A stretch of 64,000 nt of DNA from Letharia columbiana (taxonomy: Eukaryota; Ascomycota; Lecanoromycetes; Lecanorales; Parmeliaceae), in NCBI RefSeq assembly GCF_014066305.1, contig NW_023501051.1:248001-312000 (forward strand), written 5' to 3'. Position 1 is the first letter of the stretch. Each line of letters opens with the position of its first letter. A model generated the notes under the pieces. That model worked only from the letters and a program-made list of their open reading frames with translations, was not told the origin of the DNA and did not search any database. Below, piece by piece: positions 11,295 through 23,958 of this stretch. The position numbers were made by a program, and so were the translations under genes.

Positions 11295-12235
11295 TTAAGC
11301 ACCCCTCTCAAACACCTTCACTCCGCCATCCGAGCCTACATAGTACAGGCATTCCCTCTCCTCTACATCTCCCTCATCTCTCGACTCCTCGGCTCCTTTG
11401 CTAATCCTTAGGACACCACTGACATCCTTCGCCACGCCTGTATCGAGTCCCCTCACGCTCAAGATCGATCTCGCCTGATGTGCTAAGCTCATCACGAAAG
11501 CTGTGTGAGATATTTCGAGAGGCGTAGTGGGCGATTGAGAAAGGGGCATGTCGGCAGCTGTGGCAATAATGGTGGAGTAGACGTGCTATTTCTCGACACC
11601 TCCGTTGAGCGAGTGCATGGAGCCTGTAGATGGAGAAAAGGCGTACCTCTCTGAGTTCACCAATCATATCCAGCATCCCCAGCACCTCCCACCCTGTAGC
11701 CGCAAGCAAGAAGTCTAAGCCGTCTAGCATCAGTATAACGTTGCCTCCGCCGGTTGGAGTCTTCTTGCTCCCAATAGCCTTCATGATCGCTTTCTTCACA
11801 TCAGCTAACCCTCCAGCACCCATGCCTAATCCATTACTCAGAGCATCAATGAGATGCACTCTCTGGAAATCGATGCCCTAAGAGCGTAGGTGCCGATTAG
11901 CTCTGGTCCTTTTCGTGCATTCTTCTACCACGTAGATACCACGTGGATACCGAGATAGAGGATGTGCTCACCAGCTTCCGTCCGCTCTCCCTCCACCATG
12001 CCCCATCCCTGAGCCAGCTCACCAGCACTATCCTTTGGTCGAAGGGATCACCCTGAGTAATGTGGCAATCATGGCCAGTGCCGTAGCCCTTGCTCTTCAA
12101 TGTGGCACATACGAACCGCAAGACCAGCCAATTTGTTGTGGCGCCGAGGGTCGAGGTGAGAAGCGTGAGAGAGGTGCAAGGATGGGCGGAGAGATTGGGA
12201 GATAGCAAAGGGGGAATCAGTGGCTGCGATGGCAT
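11295..12235 (-). CDS. ELP6: Elongator complex subunit 6
   Basis: Subunit of the Elp4-Elp5-Elp6 ring of Elongator, which supports wobble-uridine modification of tRNA. RecA-like fold without a catalytic Walker site. Three exons on the minus strand: 11972-12235, 11647-11877 and 11295-11585, 261 aa; introns of 94 and 61 bp, all phase 0. Recognisable blocks are LTLLTSTLGATTNWLVLRFV, VLVSWLRDGAWWRESGRKLGIDF, NVILMLDGLDFLLAATG, and near the C-terminus HTAFVMSLAHQARSILSVR followed by DVSGVLRIS and YYVGSDGGVKVFERG. The start ATG at 12235 fits family length. Confidence 0.85.
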
Positions 12236-12754
12236 CTAGGGCGGCTCAGCGGACGATGAAAGGGGTGCACGAGTCATTATTTTTGGGTACGGTCGAGAAA
12301 TATCGGGGTTTGTTTTTGTTGGCAAGAGAGGGACAAATTCGGCTACGTTGATCAGAGCATCATGTTAATCTACGGTGTACAACCATCACATTTCTACGCA
12401 GCTAGAGTCATTCGAATGTTTTAACGGGTTCTTGATTTTTTAAGTCTTTCTTGGAAAAACACTCGATGCGTTAAGCAGCTAGGAAAGTAATGCGTGAAAC
12501 GTAATGGTTCGTTCGTAGCGGATGTGTCTTCATTCTGGCTTGCGATTGGAAGCGTCGTGCTCCTCGGTAGGCTTGATGACATGAAACAAACAGGTCGTAA
12601 AGCTATCTTCCACAGAAGATGATCGATGTTACGATATCGAGACCTTGATTCAAGCCGACCATCGTACTGTTACACGTCAGTGTGTGTACCCAAAAGATTG
12701 TGAAAAATGGGGCACATACCCTGAAAATGCACCCCTCCTCAATTCATTCTCTCC
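12236..12754. other. Intergenic between RdRP 3' end and ELP6 promoter
   Basis: 519 bp upstream of ELP6 and downstream of the RdRP gene. No reading frame of quality. Should hold the ELP6 promoter and RdRP 3' UTR. Confidence 0.5.
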
Positions 12755-15700
12755 TCACGATCCCGGTACCGCGTCATCTTCGGCAATCGTTGCCAACTGG
12801 TCAAGCAAGTTACCTTTGGTATCAATAGACACCATCACTTCGTCTGACTCAGCGTCGCTGTCACTGGAATAGCCCACCTCATTGTTAGCTTCGTGATTGT
12901 TCTCCTCCTCTTTCATGGTTCTCTCCTTTTCCTCATCCCTTTCCACCTCATCGCTAAGGTCGACCGTTGACAGCTGACTTGTCTTAACTGCCTGCTCTTC
13001 TGCTCTGCCAAAGAACACATCCTCAAGAGCTTTTTTCTTCTCTTTGTGGAAAGATTTCAACTTCCGGTCTTCTGGCTCGTCCGAGGGAGCGGACAGACCC
13101 ATCATCAGATCAGTCAACAGTCGTAGATTGGATCCTTCAGGTATGGTGCAATCAGACTCGACACTGAGATCCTTGTCATCCCCCAAGGTTCCTCCAAAAA
13201 ACGCCTCGTTGAGCGCAGCAGTCTGCTCCTCTCCGGCTAGCCGTGCTACTTCTATCCTCCCTTGACTGTCCAAGGGTCTTTCTGATCCACGGAGATGGCT
13301 AACTGACCTAGCCGTAGACTTGGAGTTGCCCTCCACTGATGCTTCAGGATTGTAATAATGGTCATCATGAAACTTCCGAGCCAGAAGCTCCGGTGAGCTC
13401 GAAGACGAAAAATCAATCAAGCCCTCGTTCGCCGAAGAGCCGTGTTCCACGCTCGAGCCCATTGATGAGTTGAATGACTTAGCGCTAATTGAACTAGAGG
13501 GTATATATTCCGCCGCGGTAGGCCTGTCACGTTCGTAAGACTCTCTGGACCTTCCGAAGAGCTCAAGCAATACTCCAGGATGTGTAGTGTCCTCTGAGGT
13601 CTCCAAATAGTCGCTCGAATCTAACATACTAGGACCAACACGACTCGGCTTCGGTTGAGGTGCCTTGATCTCATCCGGTGGGACTGCGGCCTTCGAGCCG
13701 ATTTCTCCTCGCACGGAAATTGGACCCTCGGCCTCAGAAGTATTGCTCTTTGCAATCTTGCCAAGGACGTCCTGGAACAGCCATGGAAAACTCATCAAAG
13801 GCATGGCAGATGCCGTCATCTCTCGTAGGGGTCTCGATTGGCCGCCAACGAGCTGAACGCGATGACATTCTTCGACAGCTGCGGTCACTTCTCCGGCCGT
13901 GACTTCATACATGGCTGCAGCGAATGGACCGATATGCTTGTAGTCTTTTCCTCCGGCACGCTCATGGCATATAAGTCGAAACTGGTCTTTGAGTGCCATG
14001 GAGATCTCTCCAATCTGCTCATGGTATTTAAACGCATTGTTTGTACTCGAGTGCTGCAACACGAAGGTTGACCAGACCTCAAACTCGGTTTTGATCTCCT
14101 GCTGCGCCATGATGCGACGCATGTGCGCATCGTACTCGTCTTTGATCTCACGCGCACTCTGGAGGATGTTCTCATCGAGTCTGTATGCTCGTAAGATTCG
14201 CGGGTCGAAAGGCGCAGTGAACGCAGGAACAAAATCTATGCGTTCAACTTGATCGTAAAGTTGTCCCAGCACCTTTTTCGATGTGTAGATCTGATGCTGT
14301 TTTTTGCCGACCTTCTCCATAAAATGAGGCCATTTCAGAGGCTCTAGGTCGCGGGTCAACTGAGCTGGTTGACCAGTCTTGACGTAATCCACAGCCATAG
14401 AATGAAGATTGGCAAGCTCCAGGCCTAATCGATAGTCAGCAATGTAGAAGATAGATACACTCGCAAAACATACATCTCGCTTCCTTCACGCCTTCTTCCA
14501 AATAGTCGGCATTTGCGGTATGGGCATGCGCTATTCGCGCCAAGGTATCATTTTTCATGTAAGTCACAAAAAAGGTCGTCAGATCGTCGATCCCAATGTT
14601 CTCGTTGGGCTGTTCCATAGGAGGTCGAGAATAGTCCATGGCCTCATGGTTCCACTCACTAGGCAACAAGTCCTGGTCCCAAATGACGAGGAAATCGTCT
14701 CCATCTAGATCGCCCCCAGAACACATTCCCGCAACATCTCTGTCACCCGTTTGAGGCAGAACTACTACGTCTTTCAGATGGTGAAGCTGTGGAACGTCCA
14801 CACCGCAGACAACTCGAACATCTCCTGGATGGAGAGAAGGGTTCCGAGCGAGCAGCATTGGTCCGAGCATGACTTCAGGTCTTCCGTCAGAGTTTTTGGA
14901 GATTTGAACAAAAACCTGTGGTACATGTCTGGCCTTTTCATCGTTGGAAGCGTCTGCTGAGAGTTTTGGACTATCGTTGAAGTGGCCTCGAAGAGTTGCC
15001 GTTTCGTCCACACAGCCCAAAAGGAGAGCGCCGGAACCGATCGTTATCCGCGCCTTCTCTTTCAGATATTTGATGGACCATGCTCGCCACAACTGTAACA
15101 GAGAAGTCACGAACGGTTCTCTCGTCTTCTGAAAACCGTCCAATACCATGCTCGCGACAGTCAGCGTCATTTGATTATGATCGATTTCTTTTTGCAAGAT
15201 AGCCAATGCCATTGTCTCGTCAGTCATAGCCCGCTCGAGTCGTGACAACTGCGTTTGCAGCTTTCGAGCAAACACTTGATCCGGGACCCCCAAAGCAGAT
15301 AGAATCAATATAAGTTGGCGATTCAGATTGGCGAAAGCGTATTGAGACCATCGGATTATCTCCAAGTTCTCGTCCATCGCAGGGAATTTGTACTGGCTCT
15401 TGCGAATATGAATTTGCCTTCCAACAGAGTCCGGGGAAATGGCGAGCACGCCCTTACAGCCGCCAACACGAATCTGGAACACACTTGGCGGATCTTGGGA
15501 GTGTTGGAGTATACCCAATTCTGACGCCGCAAGATAAGCAAGGAATGGAGAAATTCTACCCACGCCGTCCGTGAAATTGTGTCCGTTGCGTCTGATGTCC
15601 GGGATCTCAACCGTAATAACCCGTGCACCGTGTATTGCCCGTGTAGTCGAAAAGCATTGGCCAAGTCGAGAAGTATAGAGCGCCACGGTCTTGATCTCTC

Positions 15701-18297
15701 TGAACATTCCCATCCATTGTCGAATCTTCTCTGTAGTCAAATTTGGCAGGGGAGCGAAAAAGTATGCTCCATGTTCTCGAAATTGAGAATTTCCACAAGC
15801 TAGAAACTCGTATGTACGATCGCCAATTCTGATACCGTTGGTCAATACTCTCTTAACGCGGGTAAACACTTCGTTCATCGTATCCTTATGGGTTGGATGT
15901 ATCTTGCCCTGTCCCGATAAGTTTCGTCCACTGCAGCGTTGGGAAAACGTACCTCTGTTTTCTCCTCCGTGAATCGGACACGAAGAAATCGGTCAGCGTA
16001 TTGGGAATATTGGCGTATTACACGATTTGAAGTCTCCGCAACTGGCGTTAGGAAATGAACAGTCGTTGGTGTAACCGTTGCAGAACGGACATAGGCGCAG
16101 TAAGATGGAATTCTGGTTCTGGAAAGCGAAGCCTTGCCATTTATTGCCTGTAGCAACAACATCGGATCGTAGATACGATTCCCATGATTAGCAATGTACT
16201 CGAGAAGGTCCTGAGCTTGTTCGACGTTCATGTTCATGAGTGTCGTAATGAAGTGTTCGCTCAGATTGTGCTCGTTCAGAAATCCTTGTGAGAAGCAGAC
16301 CTCGAGTTGATAGCGGGCTTCAAACGCCATCCGTGGCTTGTTGGCATGGATCATCTCCTCCAAGCCGGTTCCTTTGTTGCTTCGTTTCTTAAGTGGTAGG
16401 TCGATGAGCTTCCAGACTGGGGCGTCGCGTTTCGAAGTGATGTAGAAATTAGGGAAAGGTACAATCTCAATATTATAGTCGCGTAACGCTTCACGCATTT
16501 GGTCGAACTGTGGTAGACCATTCTCCGGACTATTGAAAACCAAATGATAGGTCGTCCAGCGTCCTTCCATAGGTCAGTCACGGGGTCTTGTGCAAAGGAT
16601 TAATGCTTACCAAGGTCGATAATCGGATTTGTCTTCTTCCAAGTCAGGGAAGACTTCTTCAGATCATTGGGTACGTATACAAGATCAGTTTGACGATACC
16701 ACGCATCGTTGTCGCCCCATGTCACTGCTTGATCATCGTGACTCTTCGAAGGATCCAGCTGCTTGAAATACTTTGGTGGTGTCTCCATGGAGATGAGAAG
16801 GATCAATTTGTGTCCTTGTCCCTCTATTCGGTGAATCACCTTCAACTGGGTGAAAGGAATCCGAAATTGGAAGAGCTCTGTCCTATCGTACTTGCCTCTT
16901 CGCATGTTTGGGTTGTTAGAAGTCGCTCGTGGGTCCACAATGTGCATCGGGAACTCGACCGAGATCTCCTTGTGGAACATATTCATGCAAAACTTAATCC
17001 CAGTCTCTCTAGTTGGCAGCACTCTACGCATGTTCATCATCGTTATCTGATCGAACATAGTGCCAAAATCCAGGGACTCAGCATACATGGTCTGAGAGAT
17101 GTTAGTTGTCGTAGAATCACTGGAATACAAGCAGCATACCATGGTCTCCGGGTATTTGCTCTTCGACTGGACTGGAAGAACCGATTGTTGGCGAGTCTCG
17201 TTATATACCCTAACAGATATTGTACGACCCCCAGCAAGCTGTATCGAATACTTTCCACGCTTCCAGAAAGCCTTGGCTGGTGGTGGACTACCACCTCGTC
17301 AGTTATTGCGATGGCGCGGACATGAACGATATGTGGAAGCGTACCTGAACTTCACTTTGGCTCCGCCATCTCGATGGCCTTTCGCATTTTGGTAAAGCCG
17401 AATGTGCGCAATGTGGCCTTCATGCTTGAAAGCTGTCCATAGATCACGAGTTGTGGCGCTGTCTGGAAGGTCGCAGACCTTGATGAATATGTGTTCCCCA
17501 AGAGCCCAATCATTCTGGATCCTATGGTCACGACGCGTCATCACGGATGAAAGGTGTGAGAAGTCATTCGGAAGTCGTGGCAGTGGATGCTGGACGATGC
17601 TATTGGGCCGACCGTGCGAGGATGATTGATTGTAGACACCATTGGTTATGGTGCTGAAGGGGGTTGGATTCTGGGCATACAGAGACTGTGATGGGAGCAG
17701 ACCCACGGGCTGAGGTGCAGCTTTTTGATGTGCCGATGTCTGGAAAGTCGAGCTCGTGCTGCTGGAAGAGATTGAGACACCCAATCCATTGAGCAGAGGG
17801 GTAGATGGTTTGGTCGACATGTCGCTTGTCTGGTTTCCTGCTTCGAGGGCTTCGGATGCTGCTTTAGCTTCTTGCTGCTTGGCGGCTTTTTCTAGCAGGA
17901 ATCTACGCCTCGCTGCTTTGATGCCTCGGTTGGCTCCACGTCTTCGTGGGCCGCCTGAAGATGAAGCTTCGAATGACTTCTTCGCATTCTGTATATGCTG
18001 TGATGGAGGTAGATTTACTCTGGTGGGGTGGTGATCGAAGGAGCAAGAGGGGGAAGAGGTTGAATTGAGTGAGGAGGATTGTTGTTGTTGATCCGAGTCT
18101 GAATCCGTCATTGAGTCTTTAGCGTCTTTTCCTAGCGGCTTTCTCTGGTCTATGTCGGGAAGTCGCACTGCAGTGTTGTCATCCTCGGAGTCCGAGGAAA
18201 CACAAGCTCGAGGTAGTGATAGTTCGACTGGGCCATCGATGTTACTTCTGCCACCAATCACCGAACCAATGCTGTTCATAGCTTCAGATAACGCCAT
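12755..18297 (-). CDS. RNA-dependent RNA polymerase, RNA-silencing type
   Basis: Makes double-stranded RNA from single-stranded templates for RNA silencing or meiotic silencing. Six exons on the minus strand: 17345-18297, 17140-17287, 16611-17091, 15953-16563, 14474-15884 and 12755-14424, 1757 aa; introns of 57, 48, 47, 68 and 49 bp, all in phase. Order of parts: acidic Ser-rich head; basic stretch (RRRGANRGIKAARRRFLL); RRM-like domain about residues 265-345 (KVCDLPDSATTRDLWTAF ... GAKVKF); RdRP core (NGIRIGDRTYEFLACGNSQF, REHGAYFFAP); catalytic loop GGDLDGDD near residue 1120; CLELANLHSMAVDYVKTG; long acidic Ser-rich tail from about residue 1400. The N-terminal RNA-binding domain fits the SAD-1-like branch better than QDE-1, as an inference. 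Start is the ATG at 18297; an upstream in-frame codon is only TTG. Confidence 0.92.
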
Positions 18298-19458
18298 ATT
18301 GCCGCCCAGCACGTAGGTGTATCTGACTCTACAGCCCAAGTTCAAGAGAGTGTCTGAAGCGACGATAGAGTTCTATGAGTAGAAAGTGATGAAGGAGGTT
18401 ATAAAAAGAAGTGGTGAAGGCGGTTGCGAAGAGAAAGGCGGAGCAGCTGTTTTAGCTTGAAACGAGGGTAATGAAAACAGTATTGAAGGGCAAGAGTGAT
18501 GTTAACGGCAAATTCCGTGCTTATCTCCGTATCCTCAATGACTGCCCTTGAACACCAATGCTCGCTTGAGGACCAGTGGCTCGATCTGTCGGTGTTGATG
18601 TGAAGAGGTGGAAGGAGTCTTTGAGGCGAGTTGGGAATGGCAGAAGATCTGATCTTGATCTTGGTCAATGCAAGCAGAAACCTTTGATCATTGCAAGTAC
18701 TCGATACGCATAAAGTCTAAACCGAATCAAGTCTAACAGTCTGGAGTCCTAGCAGTCCTGTGTGGCCTTTTCCACCAGAAGGCTTCGCATTGGGATTGCT
18801 GAGGAATCAGTGTAGTAGGCGGCGTGTGGGAAGGATGGTCAAATGGACGATGAGGGCAATAGAAATACATCAGGAAGCCCACCGCCAGGGATCAGAGATT
18901 CACTATAGGAAGTGAAGGCTTGGAGGTCCCTTCTACCATGGTGTTGAGAGGTCTTCACAGTCTTCAGTCTTCACACTCCTGCCAGTCTTTACAGCCTTCA
19001 CATTCATTCCTAGTCTTCAAAGGTAATTGAGAGCTTTACAGAATGAACAAATCTCTTCCACGGAGTGAGCGACTATGTCGTGGCAGGCTGGTTTGTTAGC
19101 AAATATGGTAGGAAAGGCAAACAAAGGATTCCTTCAATCACGGACATTTTTCTTAGGCGCAGGAACCCGCTATGCCACTCAAGACCCAATCGGAAACACT
19201 GGGCGACCCTCAAACACAGCCTTGGCAAGCACCAATCACAAAACGATTTGACACACCATCGAATGTGAAAGGTCAAAAGGCCATACAGAACCACTCCGTT
19301 ATAAATGGATGCGGATCCGGTTTCAGCAATCTCATCAACAAGATGTGGAACGAGACCAAAGGTCAGTAGCACCGGCCGGTGGCTCCTGCACCCAGTGAAT
19401 CCAAGTAGCGCACCTCAATGTTCGATGCAGTTCAGGTTCTAAGTGCTACATCATCGTA
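18298..19458. other. Intergenic, RdRP promoter and 3' flank of the coiled-coil gene
   Basis: 1161 bp with no supported gene. The part at 18948-19020 is a pyrimidine-rich run of imperfect TCTTCACA/GTCTTCA words. Short frames on both strands look random. Confidence 0.5.
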
Positions 19459-22400
19459 TCAGAACTCCGTGGTCGTCTCATCGTATTCGTGTCTCGGCAG
19501 TTTGCTGCGCAGCGCAGGAATCTGTTCTTGTTCGGTGCTTGTGAAAATGTCCCCTCCGCCAAAGGACTCTTCCTCAGAGTCAAGATCCGGAGATACTTGG
19601 TCATTTTCTGTGGGTATTTCCCCAGCGCCGTCGGTTTTTGGGGTATAATGTTCTCGAGATTTTGGATTTTTTAATGCTAAAAGACCCGGACTCTGCGTTG
19701 ATCCGAGGTCACCCAGTGGGACTCTACCAACTCTCATAACGCTGCGCTGGTGCTCTTTCGATGTAATAATAGACTTCGAACTTTTCGTTGCACGGGTTGT
19801 CGGAGTCCTAGAGTCCTGGTGTCTCTTGATGCGCTTAGGTGCTCTGCTGGAAGCGCTGGAGTTGGGTGAATGCAGTGATTCGGCGGCTGTCAGATCTGGA
19901 CTATTCGCACCAGACGAGGGTAGATCACGCTCGTCATGCCCTAGAGTCCTCAACTCTGCCCCATGAGATGATGTTTGGCGCTTGGTGGTTCCCATAAGGG
20001 ACATAAGGCGACCGCTTAGCTCCTGAGCTTCTGCAAACTCTCTAGCCCGCTCCTGTCAAAAATTCCAGGATTAGCATTTCTTGTTTCAGACTTGGATGTC
20101 TGTACACTCCTGAGTCATGTCTCACGGCTCCAAATTAGGCGCCATGAGTGCAGTATAGATTCCAAAAATACATACCTCGCGCTCTTTGCGAAGTTTGCTA
20201 ACCTTGCTCTGTAGGCCAGCGATCGTCGCCGCATTCTGCTCGCTGGCTGCTGCAGCCCTCCTGTGCGCCACCTCAAGCTCGCTTTGCCATTTGTCATTCG
20301 AAGATCGATTAGACTCGTCTAAGCGCTCAAATTCTGCGTCTTTGGCAGATACGTACGTCTCGTGCTGCAATCGCAGTTCGGATGTGTCAACTTCCACGTT
20401 ACGAAGTTGAACCTGCAAGGCTGAGATCAGTGACTCGTTCCGGTCAGATGCTTCGTTCACCGCAACAATAGTACTATTCAGCTCTTCAATGAGGGCCTCG
20501 TTGTTGCTGATCTTCGCGGTATTGCGGGCATCTTGTTCTTTTGTTTGATTCAATTCATGTTGAAGATCCTGGACACGGCGTTCCGAGGCGGAAATAGCAT
20601 TGTTCAATGTTTCGATGTGTGTCTCCCTGTTGTTCAACTTCTCGGCATTCTTGGCATCCAGCTCTCTCATACGGTTTATTTCATATTCAAGGGAATTGAC
20701 ATGATTCTCAGTGCTGGCAAGCTTCAAGCATTGCTCCTCAAAAACCTCATCTTTTCCCGTCATCGTAGCTAGGCACGCGAGGTCTTGTTGCCTAGCGCTT
20801 TCGATGGCAGCTTGTGCTGCCCGTTCAGCTTCGATCTTGGCATGGTCGAACTCCTGATGGATATTGTCGAGACTTGTCCCTAAATCTTTCAATCGTCTCT
20901 CGGTCGCCTCAACCTGATTGGCGAGACAATCTCTTTCAGTCTCTAGGGCGCTGAGGGTTGATTGGCGGTTTCGTGCCTGAAATTCCAATCCAGCGTTCTT
21001 TTGCTCCGAGCTTTCCAGCCTTGCTTGAAGGTCACGAGAATTTGATTGTTCCTCCCGAAGAGGACGCTCACTTTCGTTACACCGAAGCTCAAGGTCCCTA
21101 CAGATCTCACCGACCATTCTGATAACACCCTCATAACGACAATCTACGTCTCTTGACATTTCTCGTATAAGGCCGTCTCTCCAATTAAGGCTAACGGAGT
21201 CCACACGCGGCGTACTGACAGCCTCGAACAAGGATATCTTGGGCGTTGTGAGGTTCATCGATCTGCGTTGATTACACTCCACAGAGGCGGGCTGAGTAGA
21301 AGAATGAAAGAACTGTTTCTCAAGCAGCAACTCCATAATGGATGCATCGAAATTACCTCCACATTTTGAAGCGTAAAGTGCAGATTTCAGAAGCATAACC
21401 GCAAGACTTTGGTGGAGTCGTGCTTGGGCTTCACTGTAAGATATCGGGCAGACGTCTATGGTACTGTGGCCATGAACGAATCCCAAGCGCATGGTTCCTT
21501 GCACTTGAGAGGCGTATTGAAGGACCATGTCCGAGACCGCGTTGCTCGAAATGGACTGCAAGACTGCTTTGAGTAGCTTCGATGACGTGGAAATGCTTTC
21601 CGTAAAGACAGAGATCAACCGTAAGGCATTGTCAATTTTCGTCAATGACTCCCTGCATGGATGCCACTTATCACACGCCAACACCAATAGCGACTCCAGA
21701 AGTTCACGTATAGAGGCGTCTTCGAGTAAGACCTGCATCTACTTAGCCACAGCCTGCTTTTCTTGTGCTATGAATGGTCTTACGATGCACTGTCCGATCG
21801 CACTGGCAGATAGATTGTCCGTTTCGGATGTGAGAAGGTGTTTTTTGAGATTCGGAATGACTTCCGGAGGCAACGATTCCCCAGCAGACAGAACAACAAG
21901 GAAGTTCAGTGCCTAGGCAGATGTTAGTTCCTAAGAAACCGAGCACCTCCCTTTATACATACCTCGCATTGCACTCTCGCTTCGACCCCAGACGTAAGGA
22001 TCTTCTCATACAACTTCTTGGTTTTCCTGGTGTTGGCAGCTAGCCAGGAGCTTTTCTCTTTCTTGTCAAAAGCATCCACAATCTCTCTTGAAAGCTTCAA
22101 ACTTTCGACAATCTCTTGTGTACTCAATGGGCAGTGTCGAGAGAATGCTGTGATGGCTTTGAGGACTACCAAGTCAAGCGTTTTCGGGGCTCGTCTCGAT
22201 GAGAAGAACTTTCGAGCGGGAAGAAATCTATCTGCAGATTCGGGTCGAACTTCGCCGCTCGGCGAGGATTGGATACTCGGCTGACACTTCTCCATGCCAC
22301 TTGACCTGGAAGCGATTTTTGCCAAAATGGCCAAACATAGTAGACTGGCCAGATGATTGTCCGAGTCAAGATTGGTCAGCACCTCAACCATTTGACTTTG

Positions 22401-23201
22401 AAAGCTGGAGAGAACATCGCAAGGCAAGATATCCAGATAGCTGGATTCTAGCCCTGATAGTAGCAGGTAGACTGGTCTGATAGTCTCAGGGGAAAGCGAT
22501 TGGGTGGCCTTCTCCAGGCATTTCATGAGAAAGACAGGAACCTTCGAGGGAATTGGGAGTTCTGACGATGTAGAGAGCAAAGCAACGCAGGTGGCCGCAT
22601 ACTGTATTTCCGTCAGTACTCTGTTGGCGACACATAGGGTAATCTCGGTTGAGTACCTTATCGAAGCCTGAGTTCGAGTCTATGGCGTTGGTGGAAAGGG
22701 TCTCGAAAAGCATTGGCTTCTGCTGCAAGGCAGCGTTTCGGAAGGAAGGAATAGACGCTTGAAAAGATTAGTGAGCAAGTGGCATCTTACTGCTTTTCTG
22801 ATCATACCTAAAACCGTCAAGACATCTATAGTGAAAGGCCATAGCTCAAGACCTTCTAAGACTACGACTTTATGATTTCGGAGTTAGCATTACTCTTTCG
22901 GGAGGAATGCTGAATCACGAGACATGTCTGCCGACACACAGGACAGCGTGAATTGGGAAGAATTGCCTGGGAAATCATAACGTACTGGCCAAGTAGTCTT
23001 CAGGTTTTCGGAGTCAGTATCTCTTCATTGTATCTCGGAACACAAATTGGGGCACGGATTAGGAAGGGAGGTATTGCTCCGAAATGTAGACGTACCAATC
23101 TGACAAGGATTTCCTCGGGCCCACAGTTGCAGAATGCCAACATCAACAATTTGCAGAATGTCATGGAGCTTCTGCTTTCGGGCGTCAGCTTCTCTTATCA
23201 T
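19459..23201 (-). CDS. Large coiled-coil protein of unknown function
   Basis: Eight exons on the minus strand: 23096-23201, 22986-22997, 22808-22867, 22657-22757, 21963-22601, 21784-21912, 20176-21738 and then, after an intron at 20053-20175, 19459-20052. A 45-bp intron (21739-21783) is assumed because the frame otherwise meets a TAG directly before 21738. The spliced chain is about 1067 aa. Residues 1-400 are helical and repeat-like (LEGLELWPFTIDVLTVLASI, VLKAITAFSRHCPLSTQEIV), followed by a very long coiled coil (about residues 520-850: SALETERDCLANQVEATERR and similar) and a basic, Ser-rich tail ending in HEYDETTTEF. The layout suggests a structural or scaffold protein, but no family is recognised. 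Introns 1, 2 and the last one resemble the repeated intron family. The start at 23201 is tentative: a second open frame lies just upstream. Confidence 0.7.
20053..20175 (-). repeat. Introner-like element copy 7 (last intron of coiled-coil gene)
   Basis: 123 bp, donor GTATGTATTTTTGGAATC, acceptor GACAG. Shares GAGACATG..GGAGT and ACAGACAT..CCAAG blocks with the copy at 26073-26219, and its 3' end reads TGCTAATCCTGGAATTTTT, parallel to the CTGACTCCGAAATT end of that copy. More diverged than the DUF7704 copies. Confidence 0.65.
22868..22985 (-). repeat. Introner-like element copy 6 (intron 2 of coiled-coil gene)
   Basis: 118 bp, donor GTACGTTATGATTTCCC, acceptor AAAG. Shares the AGACATGTCT block and a 3' end TGCTAACTCCGAAATCATAAAG-like (positions nearest the acceptor) with the other copies. 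Located right after a 12-nt exon. Confidence 0.6.
22998..23095 (-). repeat. Introner-like element copy 5 (intron 1 of coiled-coil gene)
   Basis: 98 bp. The first 15 bases, GTACGTCTACATTTC, are identical to the start of the DUF7704 intron 1 at 25777, and about 26 of the first 30 match. The branch region ACTGACTCCGAAAA is identical in its first 13 positions to the copy at 26073-26219. Acceptor is GAAG. Confidence 0.7.
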
Positions 23202-23958
23202 TTCACAATTGCGTAAAACGCTCGTAGGACAGAAAGAGGAACGAGAGATCCTTCCTTTCCCCCATCCTTGATCTTAGGTACCTTCAAGCTAGGAGTATAC
23301 GGGCAATTCGTTATGCGATGCACTTCCACACGTAATTCTTCCATCATGCACGGATCGTCCATCTTCTGATGAACTGTGAAGGCCAGGACAATTCGTGTTC
23401 AAAGGTTGGAGGCCTTCTCTCCGGTTATCTTGCCCTGGTTGCCCATCGCAACGACGTTTGGGACGGGAGGCTAGCCCGGACGAATCCATCTCTTGAATCA
23501 AAAGCCTTGGGGGCCTGGCTCGTCCCTTCGAAGTAGCTGTACTACTGCACTGCTTTGCGTCCCTTGGACTATGGCTACTTAAGTGCAAAGGTTCGAGGAT
23601 TGCAGGATCTCTTTAACACGGGGGCGATGAAAGCGGGAACTAGCCCTCTCTTGACTTGCTGCATCTGCCCTTCATTTAAATCTTTTGTCTTCCACTGCTT
23701 CTATAAGATAACATGACAAACCAGAATACTGTCATCTACTCATGATGATAGACTAAGTTCATAGATGATAGCCCGAGGCCTTTTTTTCCCTGTACAGTGG
23801 GGCAACCTGTGGTGGGAGAAGGGGTTGTTGGAAGTACAGAATCAGCTCGTACGAGTACAGAAAGTTCTTTGTTTCTGGAAATTGTGCATGTTGAAGGTCG
23901 ATACAGCTACTCTGGTAAAACATTATGTTCCGCTCTTCGCTTACTCAAAAGAGCCGAC
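23202..23958. other. Intergenic, promoter of coiled-coil gene
   Basis: 757 bp between the coiled-coil gene start and the Myb gene stop (both minus). On the minus strand a frame at about 23205-23300 reads protein-like (KEGSLVPLSVLRAF) and may be an unjoined first exon of the coiled-coil gene. Otherwise nothing supported. Confidence 0.45.
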
